DNA of 26,153 nt from Acidaminococcaceae bacterium (GTDB lineage: Bacteria > Bacillota > Negativicutes > Acidaminococcales > Acidaminococcaceae): positions 1 through 26,153 of the forward strand of contig JALCSJ010000008.1 of the NCBI GenBank assembly GCA_022653215.1, in the 5' to 3' direction. This document shows positions 14,436-22,918 of this stretch, one piece after another (position 1 is the first letter of the stretch; the number at the start of each line of letters is the position of its first letter). A program made the position numbers and the translations under genes. The notes below the pieces were generated by a model, which ran no database searches, was not told the DNA's origin, and saw only the letters and a list, made by a program, of their open reading frames with translations.

Positions 14436-15803
14436 TTACCTTGTGAGTCCTTTAGAAATTGCATTATTTATATTCTTTTCTTTTTTTAGCAAATACCAAA
14501 AAATACATGAACATAAAATTATCTGAACAATAGTTGAACAAGGTGTTGCCAGACCTATCTTAAACAAAGATGTATGGGGCAACTTGCTCATATAATAAGA
14601 AACAGGTATTCTTACACAAAAAGCGCCCAAAATACCTTGAACCATGACTGCTTTGGTTTGGCCGCTGCCATTGAAATAGCCAATAAAACAAAATAAAAAA
14701 GAAACCAAAAGACAATCTATAGAATAGGCCTTGAGATAATCTGCCGCTGCATAAACAATATCTCCATTAGTAGTAAAAATACCTGCTAAATTACTGCCGT
14801 AAAATAATGAAGCATATGACATTACTACTCCTGCCATAAGAGACATTCCCATACCGCAAAGCATAGCTTTTCTGGCTCTGACTCTCTTTCCTGCCCCTAT
14901 ATTCTGTGCCACGAATACTGATAAAGACTGCGAAAAAGACGAAGGTACCAGCATAACAAAAGCACAAATTTTTTCCGCCACTCCTACCCCGGCCGAAGCA
15001 ACTACTCCTAAGCTATTTACTATGGAATTTATTGCCAGGAAAGACACTCCCACCAAAGCATCCTGTAGTGCCACAGGAAAGCCTAAACTAAAAATACGTT
15101 TAATAATATGTCCCTGAAAGCTGATATTTTCTTTGCGCAAAGAAAATATCAGTTTTTTTCTGCGTAAAAACATTAAACACAAAACAACACTTAAAGCCTG
15201 AGCCATAACTGTAGCTATGGCTGCGCCGGCAGCACCCATATGTAGTACTGCCACAAAGAATAAATCTCCCCCTACATTAAAAACGCTGGCCATAAACACC
15301 GTATAAAGCGGGGTTTTAGAATCACCTATAGCCCGCAAAATACTGCCCACTGCATTATACGCTACAATAAAAGTGATACCCAGTGAACAAATGAAAACAT
15401 AGGACATGGTCTGGTTAAAAGCTTCAGGAGGAGCCTGCATAATCACAGTAAAAGGTCTGTTGATGACTAGCATAAATATAGTTAATACTGCAGAGACTAT
15501 AGCAAAAAAGACTATGCTGCTGCCAACAATATTACTAGCTTCCTCTTTTTGACCTTTGCCAATAGCCTGACCCAGGAGAATTGTAGTTCCCATGGCTAGT
15601 CCTGTAATCACAACAGTAATCATTTGCAGCATCTGGCTGCCTGTAGCTACGGCAGAAACATCTCCTGCCTGAGCGAACTGACCCACTATCAACAAATCAA
15701 CGGCACCATACAGTGCCTGAAGGCACATAGCCATTAGAATAGGCAGGGCAAATTTAAATAATGGACCTAATATCTTTCCTTCTGTAAAATTAGTTTTTGA
15801 CAT
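14436..15803 (-). CDS. MATE family multidrug/sodium antiporter
   Basis: The 455-residue integral membrane protein has about 12 hydrophobic segments in two homologous halves; LFKFALPILMAMCLQALYG at the N-terminus and FSLGFPVALQDAL at the start of the second half are typical repeats. MATE proteins expel cationic drugs or metabolites using Na+ or H+ gradients; the substrate is unknown. AAGGAG precedes the ATG. The cytoplasmic loop between halves (about residues 215-231) is encoded by a perfect 32-bp palindrome. A consensus promoter and a leader with a strong hairpin lie upstream. Confidence 0.92.
   Translation of the reverse strand: MSKTNFTEGKILGPLFKFALPILMAMCLQALYGAVDLLIVGQFAQAGDVSAVATGSQMLQMITVVITGLAMGTTILLGQAIGKGQKEEASNIVGSSIVFFAIVSAVLTIFMLVINRPFTVIMQAPPEAFNQTMSYVFICSLGITFIVAYNAVGSILRAIGDSKTPLYTVFMASVFNVGGDLFFVAVLHMGAAGAAIATVMAQALSVVLCLMFLRRKKLIFSLRKENISFQGHIIKRIFSLGFPVALQDALVGVSFLAINSIVNSLGVVASAGVGVAEKICAFVMLVPSSFSQSLSVFVAQNIGAGKRVRARKAMLCGMGMSLMAGVVMSYASLFYGSNLAGIFTTNGDIVYAAADYLKAYSIDCLLVSFLFCFIGYFNGSGQTKAVMVQGILGAFCVRIPVSYYMSKLPHTSLFKIGLATPCSTIVQIILCSCIFWYLLKKEKNINNAISKGLTR
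15121..15152. repeat. Perfect 32-bp palindrome inside the MATE gene
   Basis: CTGATATTTTCTTTGC is followed at once by its exact reverse complement, with no spacer. On the plus strand (antisense to the gene) it is followed by seven T, so it looks like an antisense terminator or cruciform. It encodes part of the loop between the two MATE halves. Confidence 0.95.
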
Positions 15804-15857
15804 AAAACTTACTCCTTATAACTAAGACTTATTCATTAAGCAAACATTCAATAAATT

Positions 15858-15904
15858 AAACCGGATAAAATAGTGGTTTTTCATCCCACCATCTTATCCG
15901 GTTT
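15858..15904 (-). other. Strong hairpin in the MATE 5' leader
   Basis: AAACCGGATAA (15858-15868) pairs perfectly with 15894-15904, and GTGG with CCAC inside. It lies between a consensus promoter and the MATE start, 55-101 nt before the ATG. The T-run after it is weak (TTTAATTTATT), so it could be a leaky attenuator, or the terminator of the C26 gene upstream. Confidence 0.7.
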
Positions 15905-15946
15905 ATATACTTCTTATGAGTATCTGCCCTCCGATGAACGATACTT

Positions 15947-15975
15947 ATTGTAACAACTTCACAGAGTCATGTCAA
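15947..15975 (-). promoter_or_regulatory. Promoter of the MATE gene
   Basis: On the minus strand TTGACA (15970-15975) and TACAAT (15947-15952) are spaced by 17 nt. A dyad AGTATC-N15-GATACT (15919-15945) covers the expected start site. Confidence 0.75.
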
Positions 15976-16011
15976 GGAAACTTTATCACTTATTTTGGAC
16001 TCGCCATCTTT

Positions 16012-16749
16012 TTACTTTTTTTGTTTAAACTCTGCCGCCTTGGTCACTAGATGCTTAAATAAGTTTCTGGTAGCAGGCACGGAATTCTGCAGTTCTTCTG
16101 GATGAAATTGTACTAAAAGAATAGAACCGTCCTCATTTTCCATTGCTTCTACCACGCCATCTGCTGCCTTGCCGGTTACCTTAAGACCCTCTCCGACTTT
16201 CTTCACTATTTGATGATGAAAAGTATTGGTGTAAACACTTTCTGCCCCAATTAACTTATTAAACAGACTCCCTTTCACGCTTTTCACTTCATGAAGAGGA
16301 TAGTCCCTATTTTGGTTTTGACAATGTGTCAAATAAGTCAGACCGCTTTCGCTAATGTCCTGATACAAATCACCTTTAAGACCTATATTGACAAGCTGTA
16401 ACCCTCGGCAAATACCCAGTACAGGCATGCCCTTACTTCTAGCATATTCCAGGGCATGGAACCAAAAAACATCCCACTGCTCATGGACAGGTCCCAATTT
16501 TTCATGAGGCTGTTCTCCGTAGAATTTGGGATCCACATCCGGCCCTCCTGGAAATAAAAGACCATCACATATTTCTAAAAGCTGATCCAAAGCATAAGGA
16601 TTTTCCGGTACCGCTAACAAAAAAGGTACTCCTCCTGCTGCAATAACTGCTTTATTATAATTTTCATTGACAAAATCCATAGTTACCTTTTGTCCAATTA
16701 TAGGTTTTTCTACTTTAATTCCCAGAATACCAATTATAGGTTTTTCCAT
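16012..16749 (-). CDS. Peptidase C26 / gamma-glutamyl-GABA hydrolase family protein
   Basis: Class I glutamine amidotransferase-like hydrolase of 245 residues. The nucleophile is Cys114 in GICRGLQLVN, and the His216-x-Glu218 pair is in QFHPEE; FPGGPDVDP and LYQDI are further PuuD-type motifs. Family members cleave gamma-glutamyl bonds, as PuuD does for gamma-glutamyl-GABA; the substrate here is unknown. AGGAGG precedes the ATG. It is divergent from the AbgT transporter operon, whose substrates may also be glutamyl compounds. The N-terminus contains EKPIIG twice, 12 residues apart, from an exact 17-bp DNA repeat (16694-16710, 16730-16746). Confidence 0.9.
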   Translation of the reverse strand: MEKPIIGILGIKVEKPIIGQKVTMDFVNENYNKAVIAAGGVPFLLAVPENPYALDQLLEICDGLLFPGGPDVDPKFYGEQPHEKLGPVHEQWDVFWFHALEYARSKGMPVLGICRGLQLVNIGLKGDLYQDISESGLTYLTHCQNQNRDYPLHEVKSVKGSLFNKLIGAESVYTNTFHHQIVKKVGEGLKVTGKAADGVVEAMENEDGSILLVQFHPEELQNSVPATRNLFKHLVTKAAEFKQKK

Positions 16750-16810
16750 TTTCTGCCTCCTAAAGTTTTATTTATATTTTATCATAGGTGTTTCCAATTG
16801 AAAATAGTGA

Positions 16811-16828
16811 AACATTTTTGTGAATGTT
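16811..16828. promoter_or_regulatory. Dyad in the divergent C26-abgT intergenic region
   Basis: AACATT, TTTGTG, AATGTT form a perfect 6-bp inverted repeat between the two divergent genes, nested in a looser GTGAAA/TTTCAC pair. It could be an operator, but AT-rich dyads of this size arise by chance. Confidence 0.3.
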
Positions 16829-16872
16829 GTGTGTACTTTTCACGTCTTTTTCGTAGACAATAATCTGTTAAT

Positions 16873-16901
16873 TTGGTATCATATAAGTGCAAAATTATAC
16901 T
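16873..16901 (+). promoter_or_regulatory. Promoter candidate for the abgT operon
   Basis: TTGGTA (16873-16878) and TATACT (16896-16901) are spaced by 17 nt. The predicted start falls at the ribosome site, giving a very short leader, which lowers confidence. Confidence 0.4.
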
Positions 16902-16921
16902 CAGAAGAGGAGGCGTTTTTA

Positions 16922-18463
16922 GTGAAAGAAGAGATCGCAACAAAAAGGACAAAGGTGGATGTTTTTCTGGATTGGGTAGAAAGAACTTGTAACAAGTTAC
17001 CACCGCCTGCATTATTATTCTGTTATTTATTTGTAATTACTGCTATTATCGGTGCTCTCCTTACTTACAGTGGGGTTTCCTTAGTTAACCCTGCTACCAA
17101 AAAGGCTGTTGTTTCTGCCAACTTATTTAGCAAGGCCGGTGTTGAATGGTTTTTAAATAATATGGTTAAAAACTTTACCGGATTTGCTCCTTTGGGCTTG
17201 GTACTAACTATGACCTTAGCTATTGGGTTCTGCGAAGAATCCGGTATGCTTGTTACCATGCTGAGACGCAGTATGAGTAACGTTAATCCTAACATGGTTC
17301 CTTATTTAATTGCTTTCTTGGGAACCGTTGGCAATATTGCTTCTGATACTGCCATGATTGTTATTCCTCCGTTGGCTGCCCTGGTTTACATTGGCGTTGG
17401 CAAGCATCCTATTGTTGGTATGCTGGTAGCTTATGCCGGTGCTCAGGCAGGTTTTACCGCCAACCTAATGATTGCCGGTACTGACTCCCTGCTCCAAGGT
17501 TTAACCAACACAGCTATTGATGCCTTTATGGGTAAGCAAGGCGCTTTCGTAGTTGATGTTACCTGTAACTGGTACTTCATGATGGCTTCTACTTTTCTCT
17601 GTTCACTAGTTATCGGTTTAACTTCCATTAAAATTATTGAACCTCGTTTTGGTAAATTTGTTCCTACTGATGAACACGAAACACTTGCTGAAGTTACTCC
17701 TTTGGAAATCAAAGGTTTACATGCTTCTGCTCTTGCAACGGTAGTGTTCATTGCTCTTGTAGCTGTAGGTTTCTTTACCGGTGTATTATCCAAAAACGGC
17801 AAATTGGTTGGTTCTTTAATGCTTAAAGGTTTGATTCCTTTACTGTTCTTAATGTTCAGTATTGCCGGTATTACCTTTGGTATCGTTACCAAAAAGTTCC
17901 AGACTCTGAAAGATGTTAACAAGGCCATGGTTAAGCAAATGAGTGCCATGGGCGCCTATGTTATCTTCTGTTTCTTCTGCGGTCAGTTCCAAGGTTTGTT
18001 CAGTTGGACGAAGTTAGGTACTATGCTTGCTATTAGTGGTGCCGACTTCTTAAAGAGCATTGGCTTTACCGGTATTCCCATGTGCGTATCCTTTATCATT
18101 ATCAGCGCCATGGTAAATATCATCGTATCTTCCGGTTCAGCAAAATGGGCAATTTTCGCACCTATTTTCGTTCCTATGTTCATGCTCTTGGGTTATCACC
18201 CCGGTTTCACTCAGTTGTTATATCGTTTAGGTGACTCCCCCGGAAACTGCTTCACTCCCATGAGCCCTTACATTTGGATGCTGCTTGCTGTGGCCCAGGC
18301 TAAATACGATAAAAACATTGCTATTGGTACTTTGATTTCCAATATGATACCGGTTGCCATTATTTTGCAAATAGCTTGGATCATTTTCGTAATTCTTTGG
18401 ATGCTGAGCGGTATTCCTATTGGACCTGGCGTTGGTGTTGCACTTCCTGCCGGTGTATTGTAA
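16922..18463 (+). CDS. AbgT family transporter
   Basis: The 513-residue membrane protein resembles E. coli AbgT (about 510 residues), which imports p-aminobenzoyl-glutamate, a folate breakdown product; some AbgT members instead export sulfonamides. GTG 16922 is chosen because GAGGAGG lies 8 nt upstream; the open frame continues 34 codons further into non-coding-looking sequence. Hydrophobic segments span most of the chain; family-like stretches include FTGFAPLGLVL, GNIASDTAMIVIPPLAA, AGFTANLMIAGTDSLL and the SSGSAKWAIFAPIFVPMF region near the C-terminus. Two M20 hydrolase genes follow in the same direction, which favours uptake and cleavage of an acyl-glutamate. Confidence 0.9.
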   Translation: MKEEIATKRTKVDVFLDWVERTCNKLPPPALLFCYLFVITAIIGALLTYSGVSLVNPATKKAVVSANLFSKAGVEWFLNNMVKNFTGFAPLGLVLTMTLAIGFCEESGMLVTMLRRSMSNVNPNMVPYLIAFLGTVGNIASDTAMIVIPPLAALVYIGVGKHPIVGMLVAYAGAQAGFTANLMIAGTDSLLQGLTNTAIDAFMGKQGAFVVDVTCNWYFMMASTFLCSLVIGLTSIKIIEPRFGKFVPTDEHETLAEVTPLEIKGLHASALATVVFIALVAVGFFTGVLSKNGKLVGSLMLKGLIPLLFLMFSIAGITFGIVTKKFQTLKDVNKAMVKQMSAMGAYVIFCFFCGQFQGLFSWTKLGTMLAISGADFLKSIGFTGIPMCVSFIIISAMVNIIVSSGSAKWAIFAPIFVPMFMLLGYHPGFTQLLYRLGDSPGNCFTPMSPYIWMLLAVAQAKYDKNIAIGTLISNMIPVAIILQIAWIIFVILWMLSGIPIGPGVGVALPAGVL

Positions 18464-18480
18464 AATAGAAATAAGTATTG

Positions 18481-18530
18481 ACGATGGTTATCCATCGTAA
18501 GAAACGAGACATCTTAATGATGTCTCGTTT
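18481..18530 (+). other. Two adjacent hairpins between abgT and the first M20 gene
   Basis: ACGATGG-TTAT-CCATCGT (18481-18498) is followed by a 12-bp perfect stem, AAACGAGACATC (18502-18513) with 18519-18530, then TAAATAGGAGG. The T-run is short, so this is more likely a partial terminator or RNA-processing/stability signal tuning transporter against enzymes. The loops do not match the ANTAR hexaloop pattern. Confidence 0.7.
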
Positions 18531-18546
18531 TAAATAGGAGGTTACT

Positions 18547-19710
18547 ATGGAATATAAATTAAACAAAGAAATTTTGGCAGATGCTGCTGCCCAGTACGAT
18601 GAAACTATTGCTCTTTTAAAGGCTCTCTGTGCTATTCCCGCTCCGTTGAATCAAGAGTTGGCCAGAGCTCAATTCTGCAAAAAATGGTTAGAAGATAATG
18701 GTGCCAAGGGTGTTTATATTGACGATGTTTACAATGTAATATATCCTCTCAACGTTACTTCTGACAACAAAGTACGAATTTTCTCTGCTCATACGGATAC
18801 AGTATTTCCGGACACTGCGCCCATGACTTTAATAGAAAAAGGCGATAAAATGTTCTGTCCCGGCATCGGCGATGACACAGCTAATCTGGTTCTTCTGCTT
18901 ATGACCGCTAAATATATAACCCAGCATGGCTACAAACCTGATGAAGGCTGTGTTTTTGTCTGCAACAGCGGTGAAGAAGGGTTTGGTAATCTAAAAGGTG
19001 CCAAAGCCTTTATGGAAGCTTATAAGGGTCGCGTAATCTCTATGGTGTCCTTTGACGGTCCCTCTGATTACTGTGTGAATTACGGTGTTGGCTCCACCCG
19101 TTACAAGGTTACTTTTAAAACTGAAGGTGGTCACTCCTTTGCCAACTTTGGCAACAAGAATGCTATCGCCTATATGTCCTCTTTTATTGACACTCTTTAT
19201 AAAATGAAAGTACCCAAAGAAGGCAAAACGACCTATAACGTAGGCGGCATTACCGGCGGCACCTCTGTTAATACCATTGCTCAGGAAGCTTCTATTTTCT
19301 TTGAGTACCGCTCTGATATCAGAGAAAATCTTGATGCCATGATGAAATTCTTTGATGCTACTGTAGAAGCCTACCGTTTAATGGGTGTTGCCATCGATGT
19401 AGAAATTTTAGGTATCCGTCCCTGCATGGGCAATATAGACACTGAGAAGCAAAAGGTCTTGGACACTAAAATCTGTGATATGGCTGAGCTCTATTTCGGC
19501 ATTCGTCCCGGTCTCCATCCCAGTTCCACAGACTGCAATATTCCCTTCTCCCAGGGAGTTAATGCCAGTGCCATTGGCGGTTATATAGGTGATGGTGCTC
19601 ATACAAGAGGAGAATGGATTGAACCGGAAAGTTTAAAAAAAGGTCTACCCTTTGTCCTGGCTGTGATTTTAGATGGTTTCAGAAAGAATAATGCAGGACT
19701 CTTTGCCTAA
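18547..19710 (+). CDS. M20 family zinc metallopeptidase (PepT/CPG2-like)
   Basis: The 387-residue cytoplasmic hydrolase has the di-zinc site of the family: His82 and Asp84 (SAHTDTVFP), bridging Asp109 (GIGDDTAN), catalytic Glu143 and ligand Glu144 (NSGEEGFG), Asp170, and His352 near the end (GAHTRGEW). The dimerisation domain lies between about 180 and 300 (EGGHSFANFGNKNA). It removes an amino-acid side of a small peptide or acyl-amino acid; the exact substrate is not shown. AGGAGG precedes the ATG. It sits between an AbgT transporter and an AbgB-like hydrolase, so a glutamyl substrate is likely. Confidence 0.88.
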   Translation: MEYKLNKEILADAAAQYDETIALLKALCAIPAPLNQELARAQFCKKWLEDNGAKGVYIDDVYNVIYPLNVTSDNKVRIFSAHTDTVFPDTAPMTLIEKGDKMFCPGIGDDTANLVLLLMTAKYITQHGYKPDEGCVFVCNSGEEGFGNLKGAKAFMEAYKGRVISMVSFDGPSDYCVNYGVGSTRYKVTFKTEGGHSFANFGNKNAIAYMSSFIDTLYKMKVPKEGKTTYNVGGITGGTSVNTIAQEASIFFEYRSDIRENLDAMMKFFDATVEAYRLMGVAIDVEILGIRPCMGNIDTEKQKVLDTKICDMAELYFGIRPGLHPSSTDCNIPFSQGVNASAIGGYIGDGAHTRGEWIEPESLKKGLPFVLAVILDGFRKNNAGLFA

Positions 19711-19722
19711 GGAGGACACAAA

Positions 19723-21144
19723 ATGAATATTGATAAGTACAAGGATTTATTGACTAGTCTTAGCTGTTCTATTTGGGATTATGCTGAATTGAAATTTACA
19801 GAATATAAATCTTCGGCGGCATTAAGCAGTTGTCTGGAAAAAGAAGGTTTCACGGTAAGACGAAATCTGGCAGATATGGAAACAGCTTTTACTGCTACCT
19901 ATGGCTCTGGTCATCCGATAATCGGTATCTTAGCTGAATTTGATGCTTTATCCGGACTGAGCCAGGAAGCCTTTGTAGCTAAGCCTTCTCCCAGGCAAGG
20001 TACCACCATCGGTCATGGCTGCGGTCATCATCTTCTTGGCACTGCTTCTGTAGGTGCAGCATTATTAGTACGGGACTATTTAAAAGAGCATAAACTGCCC
20101 GGTACTGTAGTATTGGTAGGCTGCCCTGCCGAAGAAGGTGGCAGCGGCAAAGCATATTTGGCCAGAGCCGGTGAATTTGACAATTTGGATGTAGCACTTA
20201 CCTGGCATCCGGCAGGAGGCTATGGCGTAACTACAGGGTCCTATCAAGCTAACTGTCAAATATATTTCCGTTTCAAAGGAATTTCCGCTCATGCTGCAGG
20301 TGCTCCTCATCTAGGGCGAAGTGCTTTAGATGCAGTAGAACTTATGGATGTTGGAACTAACTATATGCATGAGCACATTGAGCCTACTGATAGAATTCAT
20401 TATGCTATCACTGATACCGGGGGCATTTCTCCCAATGTTGTTCCAAATCATGCAGAAGTTTTGTATTTAATACGTTCTACGGATAATGACAAAGTAAAAA
20501 AACTCTATGACAGAGTCTGCAAGATTGCCCAGGGGGCAGCTCTTATGACAGAAACAGAATTGGAAATTTCTTTTGACAAGGCTTGCTCCAATGTTTTATC
20601 CAACAGTGTTTTGGAAAAATTGCTGGATAAAACCATGCACCAAGTTCCTCTGCCTACCTTTACAGATGAAGAATTGACTTTTGCCAAAGAAATTAAAGCT
20701 ACACTGAACGATGCCAGCATTGCCAGTGACTCCACACTTTCTACTTTAAGCATTGCTGAAAAGAAAAAGTACATAGCTAAATTCAAAGAAACACTTCTGC
20801 CAAACTTCATTGTAGAGCATGGTCATTCTGATGCTTATATTCCCGGTTCCACCGACGTAGGTGACTGCAGCCATGCGGTCCCTACTGCCCAGTTTGATGC
20901 ATCCTGCTATGTTCCCGGGACTCCCGGTCATTCCTGGCAATTGGTTGCTCAAGGAAAAACTCCCTATGCTCAAAAGGGTATGCTCTATGCCGCTGAAGTG
21001 CTGGCTGAGGCCGCTTGTGCTATTATCGACGACCCCTCTATCGCTGCTAAAGCTAAAGCCGAATATCTGGAAGCTACAGACGGAAAGCCTTTTGTTTCCC
21101 CTATTCCTCCCGAAATTCTTCCCAACATGCATAACAGAAAATAA
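19723..21144 (+). CDS. M20D amidohydrolase, AbgB-like
   Basis: The 473-residue product is close in length to E. coli AbgB (about 480), a subunit of p-aminobenzoyl-glutamate hydrolase. Metal-site residues are Cys100 and His102 (GHGCGHHLLG), Glu137-Glu138 (PAEEGGSGK), His162 (TWHPAGG), and a C-terminal His in PGTPGHSW. No AbgA-like partner of the same subfamily is present; the upstream M20 protein is of a different type, so the enzyme may act alone. AAGGAGG precedes the ATG, 12 nt after the previous stop. A terminator shared with guaA follows. Confidence 0.87.
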   Translation: MNIDKYKDLLTSLSCSIWDYAELKFTEYKSSAALSSCLEKEGFTVRRNLADMETAFTATYGSGHPIIGILAEFDALSGLSQEAFVAKPSPRQGTTIGHGCGHHLLGTASVGAALLVRDYLKEHKLPGTVVLVGCPAEEGGSGKAYLARAGEFDNLDVALTWHPAGGYGVTTGSYQANCQIYFRFKGISAHAAGAPHLGRSALDAVELMDVGTNYMHEHIEPTDRIHYAITDTGGISPNVVPNHAEVLYLIRSTDNDKVKKLYDRVCKIAQGAALMTETELEISFDKACSNVLSNSVLEKLLDKTMHQVPLPTFTDEELTFAKEIKATLNDASIASDSTLSTLSIAEKKKYIAKFKETLLPNFIVEHGHSDAYIPGSTDVGDCSHAVPTAQFDASCYVPGTPGHSWQLVAQGKTPYAQKGMLYAAEVLAEAACAIIDDPSIAAKAKAEYLEATDGKPFVSPIPPEILPNMHNRK

Positions 21145-21178
21145 TTGTTACTCTTTTGGTACGCTTTAATAATTAGAA

Positions 21179-21216
21179 AAGCCTGCTAACCGCTTTAAAT
21201 GGCGATTAGCAGGCTT
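21179..21216. terminator. Bidirectional terminator between the AbgB-like gene and guaA
   Basis: AAGCCTGCTAA (21179-21189) pairs perfectly with 21206-21216, plus CGC/GCG inside after one mismatch. Short T-runs lie on both sides, fitting its place between converging genes. Confidence 0.85.
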
Positions 21217-21223
21217 ATTTGAT

Positions 21224-22765
21224 TTATTCCCACTCGATAGTTGCAGGTGGTTTTGAGGTAATATCATACACTACTCTATTAACTCCCGGTACTTCGTTAA
21301 CAATACGACGGGAAACTATATCCAGAACAGCAAAGGGAATATGTGCCCAATCACTGGTCATACCATCAGTACTGGTTACAGCTCTTAGAGCAACCGTATT
21401 AGTATAGGTTCTAAAATCTCCCATAACGCCTACACTGCGAATATTGGGTAAGCAGGCGAAATATTGCCAAATTTCTCTGTCCAAACCGGCTTTAGCAACT
21501 TCATCCCTAAAAATCGCATCTGCTTCTCTGACAATCTGCAGTTTTTCAGGAGTAATTTCTCCCAAGACACGAATAGCCAGTCCCGGACCCGGGAAAGGCT
21601 GCCGCCAAACTAAATTGGCAGGAATGCCCAATTCTTCGCCTACGGCACGAACTTCGTCTTTAAACAATTCGCGTAAGGGTTCAATTAAGCCTAGGTTCAT
21701 GTCTTTAGGCAAACCGCCTACATTATGATGGCTCTTAATCTTAGCACTGGTACCTGTGCCTGATTCTACTACGTCAGGATAAATAGTGCCCTGCACCAGA
21801 TAATCTACATGGCCGATTTTCTTAGATTCTTCTTCAAAAACCCGGATAAATTCTTCCCCGATAATTTTACGTTTTTTCTCAGGATCACTGACGCCTTTCA
21901 GTTTGCCCAAAAATCTTTCTTGAGCATTGACTCTGATAATGTTCATATCAAAGTCTTCCTTGAATACCTTCTCTACCTGATCTCCCTCATCTTTACGTAA
22001 CATGCCATGGTCCACAAATACGCAGGTTAGTTGTTTGCCCACTGCTTTGTGAACTAAGACAGCTGCTACAGAGGAGTCTACGCCGCCACTCATAGCACAC
22101 AGTACGTTCTTGCTGCCGACCTTTTCTTTGATTTCGGCAATTTTCCGTTGTGCGAAAGAAGACATGGTCCAATCACCGGACAGGTTACAAATGTTAAACA
22201 AGAAGTTTTTCATCATTTGTTTGCCAAAGGGTGTATGCATTACTTCCGGATGGAACTGAACGCCATAAAGTTTATCTTCGTCATCAATCATGGCAGCTAC
22301 GGGACATTCTGTGGTGGCAGCCATAATCTTGAAGCCGGCCGGCGGTTCTTCCACATAGTCCTGATGGCTCATCCAGCAGATGTTTTGTTCTTCTAAACCT
22401 TTAAATAATTTGTTGTTTGTTTGAAGTACTACAGTGGTTTTGCCATATTCTCCGGCTCCGGCATGAGCAACTTTGCCGCCTAAATTCTGAGCCATAACCT
22501 GATGTCCATAGCAGATACCCAGAATAGGAATGCCTGCTTTGAAAATTCTTGCATCAGGTTTAGGTGTATTTTCTGCATAAACACTGTTAGGTCCTCCTGA
22601 CAGGATAAGTGCCTGTGGATTTTTTGCCATAATCTGTTCCAATGTATAGGAATAAGGTACGATTTCACAGTAAACGCCACATTCACGCACGCGTCTGGCA
22701 ATCAATTGGCTATATTGGGCACCAAAGTCAATCACCAGTACCAATTCATGTTTCTTGTTTTCCAT
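21224..22765 (-). CDS. guaA: GMP synthase (glutamine-hydrolysing)
   Basis: Aminates XMP to GMP with glutamine and ATP. The 513 residues are full length. The N-terminal amidotransferase has Cys85 (GICYGHQ) and His172/Glu174 (QFHPE). The ATP pyrophosphatase domain has SGGVDSS (226-232). The C-terminal dimerisation domain ends in the conserved DITSKPPATIEWE. GGGAGG lies upstream of the ATG. It is separate from guaB in this window but acts directly after it. It has its own promoter and no purine riboswitch that I could recognise in the leader. Confidence 0.98.
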   Translation of the reverse strand: MENKKHELVLVIDFGAQYSQLIARRVRECGVYCEIVPYSYTLEQIMAKNPQALILSGGPNSVYAENTPKPDARIFKAGIPILGICYGHQVMAQNLGGKVAHAGAGEYGKTTVVLQTNNKLFKGLEEQNICWMSHQDYVEEPPAGFKIMAATTECPVAAMIDDEDKLYGVQFHPEVMHTPFGKQMMKNFLFNICNLSGDWTMSSFAQRKIAEIKEKVGSKNVLCAMSGGVDSSVAAVLVHKAVGKQLTCVFVDHGMLRKDEGDQVEKVFKEDFDMNIIRVNAQERFLGKLKGVSDPEKKRKIIGEEFIRVFEEESKKIGHVDYLVQGTIYPDVVESGTGTSAKIKSHHNVGGLPKDMNLGLIEPLRELFKDEVRAVGEELGIPANLVWRQPFPGPGLAIRVLGEITPEKLQIVREADAIFRDEVAKAGLDREIWQYFACLPNIRSVGVMGDFRTYTNTVALRAVTSTDGMTSDWAHIPFAVLDIVSRRIVNEVPGVNRVVYDITSKPPATIEWE

Positions 22766-22803
22766 TAGAAACCTCCCGTGGTCACATTTGTTTTTATCGT
22801 ATA

Positions 22804-22832
22804 ATTATATAATAACACTAGCTTTTTTTCAA
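22804..22832 (-). promoter_or_regulatory. Promoter of guaA
   Basis: On the minus strand TTGAAA (22827-22832) and a perfect TATAAT (22804-22809) are spaced by 17 nt, about 38 nt before the ATG. Confidence 0.75.
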
Positions 22833-22918
22833 TGCCAGACTTTATGTTATTGTCGACGGCAAACAATTAAAGTTGCCTATATTTTTAGTGTTTCATACCT
22901 GTGCCGAGGGTGAACGCT

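Noticed and set aside
15858..15945. Known guanidine (ykkC or mini-ykkC) riboswitch before MATE
   Set aside because: The ACGR-loop hairpin pair and the ykkC core sequences are not present.
16820..16921. N-terminal 34-residue extension of the AbgT protein
   Set aside because: No ribosome site at 16820 and odd composition; the GTG at 16922 has GAGGAGG at ideal spacing and gives the usual family length.
22857..22880. Small GGCAA/TTGCC hairpin upstream of guaA
   Set aside because: Only 5-6 pairs with a long AT-rich loop; not distinguishable from chance.
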